The notes below the pieces were generated by a model, which did not search any database, was not told the origin of the DNA, and saw nothing but the letters and a program-made list of their open reading frames with translations. From positions 1-61,798 of the forward strand of contig NZ_SCMK01000027.1 in assembly GCF_005503355.1 (NCBI RefSeq): DNA of 61,798 bases, in the 5' to 3' direction. The translations under genes and the position numbers were made by a program. Position 1 is the first letter of the stretch, and each line of letters begins with the position of its first letter. Shown here piece by piece: positions 1-7,845 of the stretch. Origin of the DNA: Sphingomonas sp. 1F27F7B (GTDB lineage: Bacteria; Pseudomonadota; Alphaproteobacteria; Sphingomonadales; Sphingomonadaceae).

Positions 1-1
1 T

Positions 2-814
2 CCCAATGTCGGCGGTTCCCTTGGGGTCAGCAAGACCGGGCAACAGGTCGACAATCTTCGCTATGGCACGGATCAAACGCGTTCCTCCGACAGCTCCAGC
101 TCGTCTTCAAGCGGTGTGCGCGACGAGCACTCCAACGGCAGCGGAGCTAGCACATCCGACGGCACTTATGTTCGTTCAGGCTCGTTCAGCCGGTCATCGG
201 TGACGTCATCGTCCTCGGTGAGCACCGAGGACGCCCTTTCGCGGGCACGATCCTATTCCGAGGCCGCGCGGCGTATGGAAGAGCTATCGCAATCCCTCGC
301 GCGCGATGCGAGCTTCGCCGAATCGCACGGGATGCAGCTCAGCGAGAATATGAGCCAGGATCTTGCGCAATGGTACAGGCTGCAACAGGCCCTTCATCCC
401 AACCTTGATGCGCCCGAGCTTTGGGCGACCGACTTAACGCCGCAGAAGCGCGCGGTCCGTGACCAATTGATTCAACAGTGGGCACAGGAAAAACGAGACG
501 CGCTTTGGTCCGAGATCAGCGGCGATATCAAGGACCCGTCGCTGGTCGACGTGTCGCGGATCGATCTCGACGCCGGCGATGTGCGCGGCTCCTATAATCC
601 GCGCGGGGTTAGCGGGATCGGTAGCGGTGGGGGAGGCGGCGACCCTGGCGCCGCTGCCCGCATGATCGCTGATGGACAGGCGAAGCTGGACGGTGATCGG
701 GCGGCAGCGGAAGCCGCCCGTAACAATCGCGGTGGCGCGAATGTTGATCTACAATCCGAGGTCGGCCGCGAACTCAATCGCGGTTTCTTCACCGATCCGA
801 ACTTGCGGAAGTAA
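2..814 (+). CDS. traG: C-terminal part of TraG, F-type mating-pair stabilisation protein (5' end outside window)
   Basis: The reading frame is open from the window edge (first complete codon at base 2) to a TAA at 812-814, so only about 270 C-terminal residues are seen. The visible part starts with a Ser/Gly/Thr-rich linker, continues as a charged helical stretch (SYSEAARRMEELSQSLARD) and a segment with QLSENMSQDLAQWY, and ends in a Gly-rich low-complexity tail. This matches the periplasmic C-terminal half of TraG proteins of F-type type IV secretion systems, which stabilise mating pairs and act in entry exclusion. The membrane-spanning N-terminal half would lie upstream. Relaxase and coupling-protein genes at 21-27 kb support a conjugative setting. 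The family call rests on the helical region only. Confidence 0.7.
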   Translation, partial: PNVGGSLGVSKTGQQVDNLRYGTDQTRSSDSSSSSSSGVRDEHSNGSGASTSDGTYVRSGSFSRSSVTSSSSVSTEDALSRARSYSEAARRMEELSQSLARDASFAESHGMQLSENMSQDLAQWYRLQQALHPNLDAPELWATDLTPQKRAVRDQLIQQWAQEKRDALWSEISGDIKDPSLVDVSRIDLDAGDVRGSYNPRGVSGIGSGGGGGDPGAAARMIADGQAKLDGDRAAAEAARNNRGGANVDLQSEVGRELNRGFFTDPNLRK

Positions 815-822
815 AGGACCGG

Positions 823-1026
823 TCAGAGCGTCAGGTAAAGATAGGCACCCGTCGCCACGAGCAGGACAAGCGAAATCACGCCACCGATCAGGCGGCCACG
901 CGAAAGCTCGTTAGTATCGTCATCGCTCTCGTCGGAATTGATCTCATGCGGCATCGGATCGGCCGGCCTATAGATTGGGCCGCCGGGTAGATCTTTGGTG
1001 AATGCGTATGTGATCGTATCAAACAT
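823..1026 (-). CDS. Small single-pass membrane protein, function unknown
   Basis: This 67-residue protein is convergent with traG, with 8 bases between the stop codons. The N-terminal 40 residues are polar and acidic (a DESDDD cluster). One hydrophobic segment at about residues 45-66 (LIGGVISLVLLVATGAYLYLTL) should span the inner membrane. There is no strong Shine-Dalgarno sequence before the ATG. I do not recognise a family. The clear membrane segment and snug fit beside traG argue for a real gene. Confidence 0.5.
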   Translation of the reverse strand: MFDTITYAFTKDLPGGPIYRPADPMPHEINSDESDDDTNELSRGRLIGGVISLVLLVATGAYLYLTL

Positions 1027-1126
1027 GGGCGACTTTCTACCGCCGACATCATATCATTGAGTAACTTCGCATTCAAACCGGAATAGGCCGATGCGGACAC
1101 GTGCCACAATCGCAAATTCTTAGAGC

Positions 1127-1170
1127 GATAATATATATTATGTTAAATATCAATATCTTATAAGAATATC
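1127..1170. promoter_or_regulatory. AT-rich upstream island
   Basis: About 44 bases in which only some six are G or C, in an otherwise GC-rich window. It lies 28-71 bases upstream of the small gene at 1198 and about 100 bases upstream of the divergent gene ending at 823. It probably holds the promoter and possibly a site for an AT-binding silencer. No unambiguous -35/-10 pair can be fixed. Confidence 0.35.
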
Positions 1171-1197
1171 AGTCCCGATACAACGCGGAGACCTTTC

Positions 1198-1416
1198 ATG
1201 GAAGTCCGATTGAGCGCGACACCTAAAGGCAACGGATTTCAGGCAACGGTCGCATTGCCCGATGGGGTATCGATCAGCTCGGCCGAATCCTATCCCACCG
1301 AAGCCGAAGCGATCACCGCGGCGGCCGTGAAGTTGTTGGAGATGCCCGATCGCCTGATGCGCGCGACCGCAGTAGAAGCCGATCTTGCGATCAGCGGCAG
1401 CTCATCGCCGGCGTAG
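1198..1416 (+). CDS. Small conserved-looking hypothetical protein
   Basis: A 72-residue protein with a GGAG ribosome site at 1187-1190, seven bases before the ATG. The predicted pattern is a short beta hairpin (MEVRLSATPKGNGFQATVAL) followed by a helix rich in Ala and Glu. There is no membrane segment or signal peptide. Its last 15 bases overlap tail-to-tail with the next gene on the opposite strand. I do not recognise a family; the shape is a little like small HicB-type antitoxin folds, but no partner toxin is present. Confidence 0.55.
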   Translation: MEVRLSATPKGNGFQATVALPDGVSISSAESYPTEAEAITAAAVKLLEMPDRLMRATAVEADLAISGSSSPA

Positions 1417-1935
1417 CGCCGCCAAGGTGTCCGGCATGATCGTGTAGACTGCCTCGCGCTGGGCGCCGCGATTTTGATGATCCACCCGATAGCCCTGATA
1501 GTGGCGTCGCAGGAGGCCGCCCCGACATAGATCCGACACTGCGCGGCTGACATTGCAGCGGCCCGATTGGCGAACCCGCTCACGGACCCTTTCTTCAATG
1601 ACACGGTCAGCCTGTGTCGGATCGGCCGGTAGTTCGTCAGCCTGCTCAAGTGCCGACCGCACGGTTTCGATCGTCGAACGGCGCCAGGGTGTACGCTGCG
1701 CGATCGGAGCCAGCGCATCGCACAGCCAGTCGCGGACAGGCACGGCGTCGCCGTTCACCATCACGCTCGGTCCAGCCCTGCCCTTTTCGTCAGCGACTTC
1801 CTCCAGGAGCTGGAGGAGCATGTAGGAGAATTTTGGCCGCGGCGAAGCTGCGGCGATCGCCGCCAAAAGCCCCGGCGTGTCCATCCCTCGCGCGGGTTCG
1901 ACGGATGCTTCGAATAGGTCTGCCTGATGGAACAT
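1402..1935 (-). CDS. Hypothetical protein with a possible winged-helix C-terminus
   Basis: A 177-residue soluble protein. Residues about 90-177 are mostly helical with Arg-rich repeats, ending in a likely beta wing (LLRRHYQGYRVDHQNRG), which suggests a winged helix-turn-helix DNA-binding module. The N-terminal half (LLAAIAAASPRPKFSYMLLQLLEEVADEKG) could be a dimerisation part. It is transcribed away from the SOS operon at 2110, so it could be a regulator or a plasmid accessory gene. The family is not recognised; the wing is an inference from residue pattern only. Confidence 0.5.
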   Translation of the reverse strand: MFHQADLFEASVEPARGMDTPGLLAAIAAASPRPKFSYMLLQLLEEVADEKGRAGPSVMVNGDAVPVRDWLCDALAPIAQRTPWRRSTIETVRSALEQADELPADPTQADRVIEERVRERVRQSGRCNVSRAVSDLCRGGLLRRHYQGYRVDHQNRGAQREAVYTIMPDTLAALRRR

Positions 1936-2063
1936 AGCATGAATCTACTATGCACTTTGGTGGATGTGAATCCCACAAAGGACCGAAGGCGCTTTTTTTC
2001 TGGCGGATTCCACAGGCTTCGGAAGCGGTGCATTTGAGCTGCTTGACTCATCGCCGGGAACAG

Positions 2064-2078
2064 GAACAAATAAGGAAC
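2064..2078 (+). promoter_or_regulatory. LexA (SOS) box upstream of imuA
   Basis: The sequence GAAC-AAATAAG-GAAC is an exact match to the alphaproteobacterial LexA operator GAAC-N7-GAAC. It lies 32 bases before the imuA start codon. It predicts DNA-damage induction of the imuA-imuB-dnaE2 operon by the host LexA. No lexA gene is in the window. Confidence 0.88.
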
Positions 2079-2109
2079 GAATCAACGAGTCCCGAGTCTC
2101 CTGAATGCC

Positions 2110-2832
2110 ATGCGTCAATCAACCGTCCTTGAAGATTTGCGAGCGCGTATCGAGGGCGTAGGCGTTCAGCGCGAAGCGATCCCGTTCGGCATCGACGAAC
2201 TGGATCAGCGATTGCCGGGCGGAGGCATTGCTGCAGGTGCTCTCCATGAAATGATGGGCAGTCCCGATCTCGCGGACTAGGCGAGTGCGACGGTCTTTCT
2301 GGCGGGAATCCTGGCGCGAATGGAAGGTCCCGTCTTCTGGTGCCTGCGCTGGCGCGACCTGTTTGCCCCTGCCCTTCATCTCGCCGGTCTTCATCCAGAT
2401 CGGGTCATCTATGTCGAGGCCGGCAGCGACACCAATGTCCTGCTCGCGATGGAGGAGTGCCTGCATCACCCTGGCATCGCCGGTGTGGTTGGCGAAGTCG
2501 GGAAATATTCGACTACTGCATCGAAGCGCCTGCAATTGGCGGCGGAAAGCTCGGGTGTAGCGGCCTTCGTGTTTCGTCGCGCGGCGAAGGCCGAACAGGT
2601 CGCCGAAGGGACGGCAGCGATGACACGCTGGCGGATCACCGCTTCACCAAGCGAAGATCTCGGTCTGCCGAGCCTGGGTCGCCCTCGCTGGCATGTGGAT
2701 TTGGAACGTGTGCGCGGTGGTAATCCGCACGCCTGGATCGTGGAGGCGTGCGATGCGACGGGTCGTATCGCTCTTCCTGCCGCACTGGTCGACCGACCGG
2801 CTGCGGCGGAAGATCGCAAAATTGTCGCCTGA
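2110..2832 (+). pseudogene. imuA: imuA, SOS mutagenesis accessory gene, interrupted by an in-frame amber codon
   Basis: ImuA is a RecA/SulA-like protein that works with ImuB and DnaE2 in damage-induced mutagenesis. Starting at the ATG at 2110, the frame reads 56 residues of typical ImuA (DELDQRLPGGGIAAGALHEM) and then hits TAG at 2278-2280. The same frame continues at once with ImuA sequence (FLAGILARMEGPVFWCLRWR, then the region around HPDRVIYVEAG) up to TGA at 2830-2832. The total of 241 codons equals the usual family length, so this is a single-codon nonsense change with no frameshift. A glutamate codon (GAG) is the simplest ancestral codon. A re-start at the ATG at 2320 could give a C-terminal fragment. 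It overlaps imuB by 80 bases. See findings. Confidence 0.85.
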
Positions 2833-4309
2833 GTGCCGTGACGGCCTGGTCCTTGATCTTCCGCTGGTGACCGCGGTGCCCGATCACGGCAGGAAAGTCA
2901 TTGCTGCCGTCGATGCCGAGGCTAAGGCGCTCGGTGTCCGCGTCGGCATGACCGTGACGAAGGCCCGAGCGTTTGCCCCTGAATTGCAGGTCGTCGATGC
3001 CGACCCGGAGGGCGACCTGCAGGGACTTCGCGATCTCGCGCTATGGGCGGGCCGCCGATACTCACCCTTCGTATCACCGGATGCGCCCGACGGAATCTGG
3101 CTCGACATCACCGGCTGCGCGGGTCTCTTTGGCACCGAGAAGGCGCTGCTCAAGGATCTCCATCGCCGTGTTGCCGCGTCGGGGCTGGCTCTGCAGATCG
3201 CTGTGGCCGACACTGCAGGCTGCGCCCATGCCGTTGCGCGGCATGTACCCGCCGGCCGGCCGGTCACGATCGAGCCGGGCGGACACCGCACTGCCATTTC
3301 CATCCTGCCGATATCGGCGTTGCGATTGCCAGGACGCGAGGTCGAAGGTTTGCGCAAGCTCGGATTTGAGCGGATCGAACAGCTCATCGGTGCGCCGCGC
3401 GGCCCTCTCGCCAAACGGTTCGGCCGCGAATTGCATCGGCGGCTGGATCAGGCGCTCGGCTTCGTGCCCGAGCCGATCGAGCCGATCTACCCTGAACATC
3501 TGCCGCGGGCCCGTCGAGGTTTCATGGAGCCGATCGCGACACCTGAAGCCTTCGCCCAGGTGATCGGCGATCTCGTTGCCGATGTGGTGGGGCAGCTCAC
3601 CTGTATCGGCAAGGGTGCTCGCCGATTGGATTGCTATTTCCACCGTGTGGACGGCCACAATCAGGCGATCCGCATCGGGACCGCAACCGCATCCCGCGAC
3701 GCAGGCCATCTCGCGAAATTGCTGTGCGCTAAGATCGAGACGGTCGAGCCAGGGCTTGGCATTGAGGCAATGACCCTCGTGACGCCGCTGGCTGACGCGC
3801 TCGCGGCCCAACAGGATGAAGGGTTGGAAAGCCCGCGACGCGGGCCGAACCTCGCCTCTCTGGTCGATGCGCTCGCCAACCGTTTTGGTCCACGGAGCCT
3901 GCATCGGGCGGCACCGCACGCGAGCAGTATGCCTGAGCGCTCGATCACCACGATGCCCGCCCTTGCGAAAGATAGCGGCGCCCAGTGGGACGATGACCTC
4001 CCTCGCCCCGCCCGCATGTTGGATCGACCCGAGCCAATCGACGTGGTCGCCCTGCTGCCAGACGATGCCCCTCGCCTCTTCGTGTGGCGTCGAAAGCGCT
4101 ATCGGGTGACCCGAGGCGATGGTCCGGAACGCTTGCACGGCGAATGGTGGCGCGAGAGCGGCAATGAGGCCGACAAGGCGCTGATCGTCCGGGATTATTA
4201 TCAGGTCGAGACCGAGACAGGCGGTCGGTACTGGCTGTTCCGGCTCGGTGACGGCGTAAATCCGGCTACGGGCACCATGCGCTGGTTCATCCACGGTGCG
4301 TTCGCATGA
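2753..4309 (+). CDS. imuB: ImuB, Y-family polymerase-like adaptor of the mutasome
   Basis: A 518-residue protein. The ATG at 2753 was chosen because it begins the conserved ImuB N-terminus (MRRVVSLFLPHWSTDRLRRK); an upstream ATG at 2693 only adds residues overlapping imuA. The N-terminal two thirds have the Y-family palm and finger layout, with DITGCAGLFGTEKALL and VADTAGCAHAVARH where DinB carries its metal-binding acids. ImuB is known to lack polymerase activity and to bridge DnaE2, ImuA and the beta clamp. The C-terminal part (VWRRKRYRVTRGDGPERLHG through RYWLFR) is the usual ImuB tail. The start overlaps imuA, and the stop overlaps the dnaE2 start as ATGA, so the three genes are translationally coupled under the LexA box at 2064. 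Confidence 0.93.
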   Translation: MRRVVSLFLPHWSTDRLRRKIAKLSPECRDGLVLDLPLVTAVPDHGRKVIAAVDAEAKALGVRVGMTVTKARAFAPELQVVDADPEGDLQGLRDLALWAGRRYSPFVSPDAPDGIWLDITGCAGLFGTEKALLKDLHRRVAASGLALQIAVADTAGCAHAVARHVPAGRPVTIEPGGHRTAISILPISALRLPGREVEGLRKLGFERIEQLIGAPRGPLAKRFGRELHRRLDQALGFVPEPIEPIYPEHLPRARRGFMEPIATPEAFAQVIGDLVADVVGQLTCIGKGARRLDCYFHRVDGHNQAIRIGTATASRDAGHLAKLLCAKIETVEPGLGIEAMTLVTPLADALAAQQDEGLESPRRGPNLASLVDALANRFGPRSLHRAAPHASSMPERSITTMPALAKDSGAQWDDDLPRPARMLDRPEPIDVVALLPDDAPRLFVWRRKRYRVTRGDGPERLHGEWWRESGNEADKALIVRDYYQVETETGGRYWLFRLGDGVNPATGTMRWFIHGAFA

Positions 4310-7300
4310 GCGAGGTCGACGCCAACTATGTCGAGCTGCAGGTTATGACGCACTTCAGCTTCCTGAGGGGCGCATCATCCCCCGAGGAGCTGTTCGCCGC
4401 GGCCGCATTGCTCGGATTGCCTGCTCTCGGCGTCGTTGATCGAGGATCGGTCGCCGGCATCGTCCGGGCCTGGGATGCCGAACGGACCACCGGCGTTCGT
4501 GCCATCATCGGATGCAGGATCGATCTGAGCGACGGCACGGCGCTACTGCTCTATCCGACGGATCGCGCAGCCTATGGCCGAATGTGCCGACTGCTCAGCA
4601 TCGGCAAAGAACGCGGCGGCAAGGGAGCCTGTCATCTCGACTGGTCGGATGTCGAACAATGGAATGACGGGCTCATCGCGATCCTGAGTCCTGACCGGGC
4701 AGACGTCGGCACCGAGGCCGCCCTTGCGCGGACGAAACGGATTTTCGCCGACCGTGCCTATCTGGCTCTGACGATCCGGCGGCGACCGAAAGATGCGATC
4801 CGGCTGCGTGATCTCGCGAACCTGGCGGCTGCGGCTCGCGTTCCTACGGTCGCGACCAATGACGTGCTCTACCACGCGGCGGAGCGCCACATGCTGCAGG
4901 ATGTTGTCACTTGCATCCGGGAGAAATGCACGATCGACGAATTGGGCGCTCGGCGCGAGCGGTTCGCCGATCGGCATCTCAAGACCGGCCAGGAAATGGA
5001 GCGGCTGTTCCGTCGCTATCTCAAGGATGCGTCGCCCGTCTCTCGCACGCTCGAGATCGCAGCGCGGTGCAGTTTCAGCCTTGAGGAGCTCCGTTACCAA
5101 TATCCGGATGAGATCAATGTGCCCGGCCGGACGCCGCAGGAGGAGCTGGAGCGGCTGACCTGGGAGAAAGCCCCCGACCGCTATCCCGAGGGGGTCGATG
5201 ACAAGGTGCGCTCGCAACTGGTGCACGAACTGAAGCTCATCGCGGACCTTGAGTATGCGCCCTATTTCCTGACCGTCCATTCCATCGTGACCGAAGCGCG
5301 GCGGCGCGAGATTATCTGCCAGGGACGTGGGTCGGCCGCGAACAGTGCCGTTTGCTACGTGCTGGGCATCACCTCGATCGATCCGGTGCGCTCGGAATTG
5401 CTGTTCGAGCGTTTCGTGTCGGCCGAGCGGCGCGAGCCGCCCGATATCGACGTCGATTTCGAGCATGAGCGCCGGGAGGAAGTGATCCAGTGGATTTATG
5501 AGACTTATGGGCGGACGCACTCGGCGCTGACGGCCGTCGTGACCCGCTATCGCGCGCGGGGCGCGGTCCGCGAAGTCGGCAAGGCGCTCGGCCTGAGCGA
5601 GGACATGACGGCGGGTCTGGCCGGGTCCGTCTGGGGATGGAGCCAGGATGGCGTCGAGGAAAAACACGCGGAAGAGCTCAATCTGGACCTCGCCGACCGG
5701 CGCCTGGTGCTGACCCTGGAATTGGCCCGTCAGCTCATCAATACGCCGCGCCATTTGTCGCAGCATCCTGGCGGATTCGTGCTGACGCGCGATCGGCTTG
5801 ACGAACTGGTGCCCATCGAGCCGGCTGCGATGGAAGATCGACAGGTGATCGAATGGGACAAAGACGATATCGATCTCCTGGGCTTCATGAAGGTCGATGT
5901 CCTGGCGCTGGGCATGTTGTCGTGCATGCGGCGGGCGTTCGAGTTCATGGAGAATGACAAGGGCCTGAAGCTCGATCTCGCGACCATCCCCGCCGAGGAT
6001 CCGGCGACCTACGCGATGATCCGCAAGGCCGATACCTTGGGTGTCTTCCAGATCGAGAGCCGCGCACAGATGGCGTCCATTCCGTTGATGGCGCCGCGCA
6101 CCTTCTATGATCTGGTCATTCAGGTGGCGATCGTGCGCCCCGGGCCGATCCAGGGCGATATGGTCCACCCTTATCGTCGCCGGCGCAACGGCGAGGAGGC
6201 CGTCACCTATCCGACCGAGGAACTGCGGCGCGTGCTCGAGAAGACCTTGGGGGTGCCGCTGTTTCAGGAGCAGGCGATGCGCGTGGCCATCGAATGCGCT
6301 GGCTTCACACCGAGCGAAGCGGATCTGCTTCGGCGCGCGATGGCGACGTTCAAGCTGACAGGCGGCGTCTCACATTTTCGGGACAAGCTGATCGATGGCA
6401 TGGTCGCGCGCGGATACGATCAGGAATTCGCGGAGCGCACCTTCAAACAGATCGAGGGCTTCGGCTCCTATGGTTTCCCGGAAAGCCACGCCGCGAGCTT
6501 TGCGCTGATCGCCTACGCCAGCAGTTGGGTGAAATGCCATCATCCAGATGTGTTTTGCGCCGCGCTGCTAAATGCCCAGCCCATGGGCTTTTATGCCCCG
6601 GCCCAAATCGTCCGCGACGCGCGTCAGCATGGCGTCGAGATCCGCCCGATCGACGTCAATCACAGCCGCTGGGATTGCACCCTTGAGCCAACGGGCGGCC
6701 GCTATCTCGCCGTTCGGCTGGGCCTTCGCATGGTGAATGAGCTCGCCAACCGCGATGCCGCGGCGATCGTCACGGCGCGCGCCGATCAACACTATGAGAG
6801 CGTCGAGGAAATCCAGCGGCGTGCCGGCGTGGGGCGCGGCGCTCTGGATCGGATCGGCGAAGCCGATGGGTTCGGCTCATTGGGGAACAATCGGCGTGAG
6901 GGACTGTGGAGCGTTAAGGGGCTCGGCAATGCAGCATTGCCCTTGTTCGCTGCGGCGGACGAACGTGAAGGCAAGCTACGCCAGGAAGCGATCGAGCCGA
7001 CGGTCATCCTTGCGCCTATGGGCGCCGGCGCGGAAGTGGTCGAGGATTATCGGGCCTCTGGCCTGTCGCTGCGGGCTCATCCGCTGGCGTTCCTGCGCGA
7101 CGAATTGCGCAATCGCAAGATGATCACCTGCGATGAGCTGCAGTCCATGAAAGACGGCCGCTGGATCAATCTCGCGGGGATCGTGCTGGTCAGACAGAAG
7201 CCGGGCTCCGCCAAGGGCGTCATGTTCATCACGCTGGAGGACGAAACGAACGTCGCCAACCTGGTGGTATGGACCAACGTGTTCGAGAAGCATCGGCGCG

Positions 7301-7575
7301 CCGTCCTGGGTGCGTCGATGATGGGCGTGCGAGGCCAGGTGCAGCGCGAGGGCGAGGTTATCCATGTGGTCGCCCAGCGGCTCGATGATTTGTCGCCGCT
7401 CCTTGCCAGCGTTGGCACACGCACGGATGTCGCCGATATCTACCGGGTTAGTCGCGCTGACGTGGCCAAACATCCGCTGCGGTGCGATCCCCGTGATCTG
7501 GTATCGTGGGATCGCAGATCGCTGACGCCACCGCCTGATCCCGGCATAAGGGTCCGTTCGCGTGATTTCCGCTGA
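4306..7575 (+). CDS. dnaE2: DnaE2, error-prone DNA polymerase III alpha subunit
   Basis: A 1089-residue C-family polymerase that performs translesion synthesis with ImuB. The N-terminal PHP domain (residues about 10-280) starts with MTHFSFLRGASSPEELF. The palm active-site region has PPDIDVDFEHERRE at about residues 378-391, with its paired aspartates. The beta-binding and fingers regions contain SQHPGGFVLTRDRLDELVPI and GFGSYGFPESHAASFALI. A C-terminal OB-fold begins near residue 950 (INLAGIVLVRQKPGSAKGVM). Length and order are normal for DnaE2, which lacks the C-terminal extension of replicative DnaE. The start overlaps imuB by four bases. The gene appears intact. Confidence 0.96.
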   Translation: MSEVDANYVELQVMTHFSFLRGASSPEELFAAAALLGLPALGVVDRGSVAGIVRAWDAERTTGVRAIIGCRIDLSDGTALLLYPTDRAAYGRMCRLLSIGKERGGKGACHLDWSDVEQWNDGLIAILSPDRADVGTEAALARTKRIFADRAYLALTIRRRPKDAIRLRDLANLAAAARVPTVATNDVLYHAAERHMLQDVVTCIREKCTIDELGARRERFADRHLKTGQEMERLFRRYLKDASPVSRTLEIAARCSFSLEELRYQYPDEINVPGRTPQEELERLTWEKAPDRYPEGVDDKVRSQLVHELKLIADLEYAPYFLTVHSIVTEARRREIICQGRGSAANSAVCYVLGITSIDPVRSELLFERFVSAERREPPDIDVDFEHERREEVIQWIYETYGRTHSALTAVVTRYRARGAVREVGKALGLSEDMTAGLAGSVWGWSQDGVEEKHAEELNLDLADRRLVLTLELARQLINTPRHLSQHPGGFVLTRDRLDELVPIEPAAMEDRQVIEWDKDDIDLLGFMKVDVLALGMLSCMRRAFEFMENDKGLKLDLATIPAEDPATYAMIRKADTLGVFQIESRAQMASIPLMAPRTFYDLVIQVAIVRPGPIQGDMVHPYRRRRNGEEAVTYPTEELRRVLEKTLGVPLFQEQAMRVAIECAGFTPSEADLLRRAMATFKLTGGVSHFRDKLIDGMVARGYDQEFAERTFKQIEGFGSYGFPESHAASFALIAYASSWVKCHHPDVFCAALLNAQPMGFYAPAQIVRDARQHGVEIRPIDVNHSRWDCTLEPTGGRYLAVRLGLRMVNELANRDAAAIVTARADQHYESVEEIQRRAGVGRGALDRIGEADGFGSLGNNRREGLWSVKGLGNAALPLFAAADEREGKLRQEAIEPTVILAPMGAGAEVVEDYRASGLSLRAHPLAFLRDELRNRKMITCDELQSMKDGRWINLAGIVLVRQKPGSAKGVMFITLEDETNVANLVVWTNVFEKHRRAVLGASMMGVRGQVQREGEVIHVVAQRLDDLSPLLASVGTRTDVADIYRVSRADVAKHPLRCDPRDLVSWDRRSLTPPPDPGIRVRSRDFR

Positions 7576-7845
7576 TCCTGTCCAAACTCGCCGGCTCGCA
7601 GCTCCGGGGGAAAACGAGAGAAGTTCGGCGCAGTGGGAGCTTGTCATTAGACTAGCCGGTCGGTGCATAGGTATTCGGGCGAGAGACATCATTCCAGCTC
7701 ATGGCAGGGAGCCTGGACCATTCCTATATCGCCTTCGGGGGCCAGCTTACGGCCAACGCGTCACAGTGTTTCTGTTCACGCCATTGACGTGTGAGCGGGT
7801 GAACGAGGCGCGCCAGCAACAGCCGGAGCAGGAAAGCAGCGTTTC

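Noticed and set aside
3074..4294. 406-codon minus-strand frame
   Set aside because: Antisense shadow of imuB.
4543..6168. 541-codon minus-strand frame
   Set aside because: Antisense shadow of dnaE2, whose protein is unmistakable.
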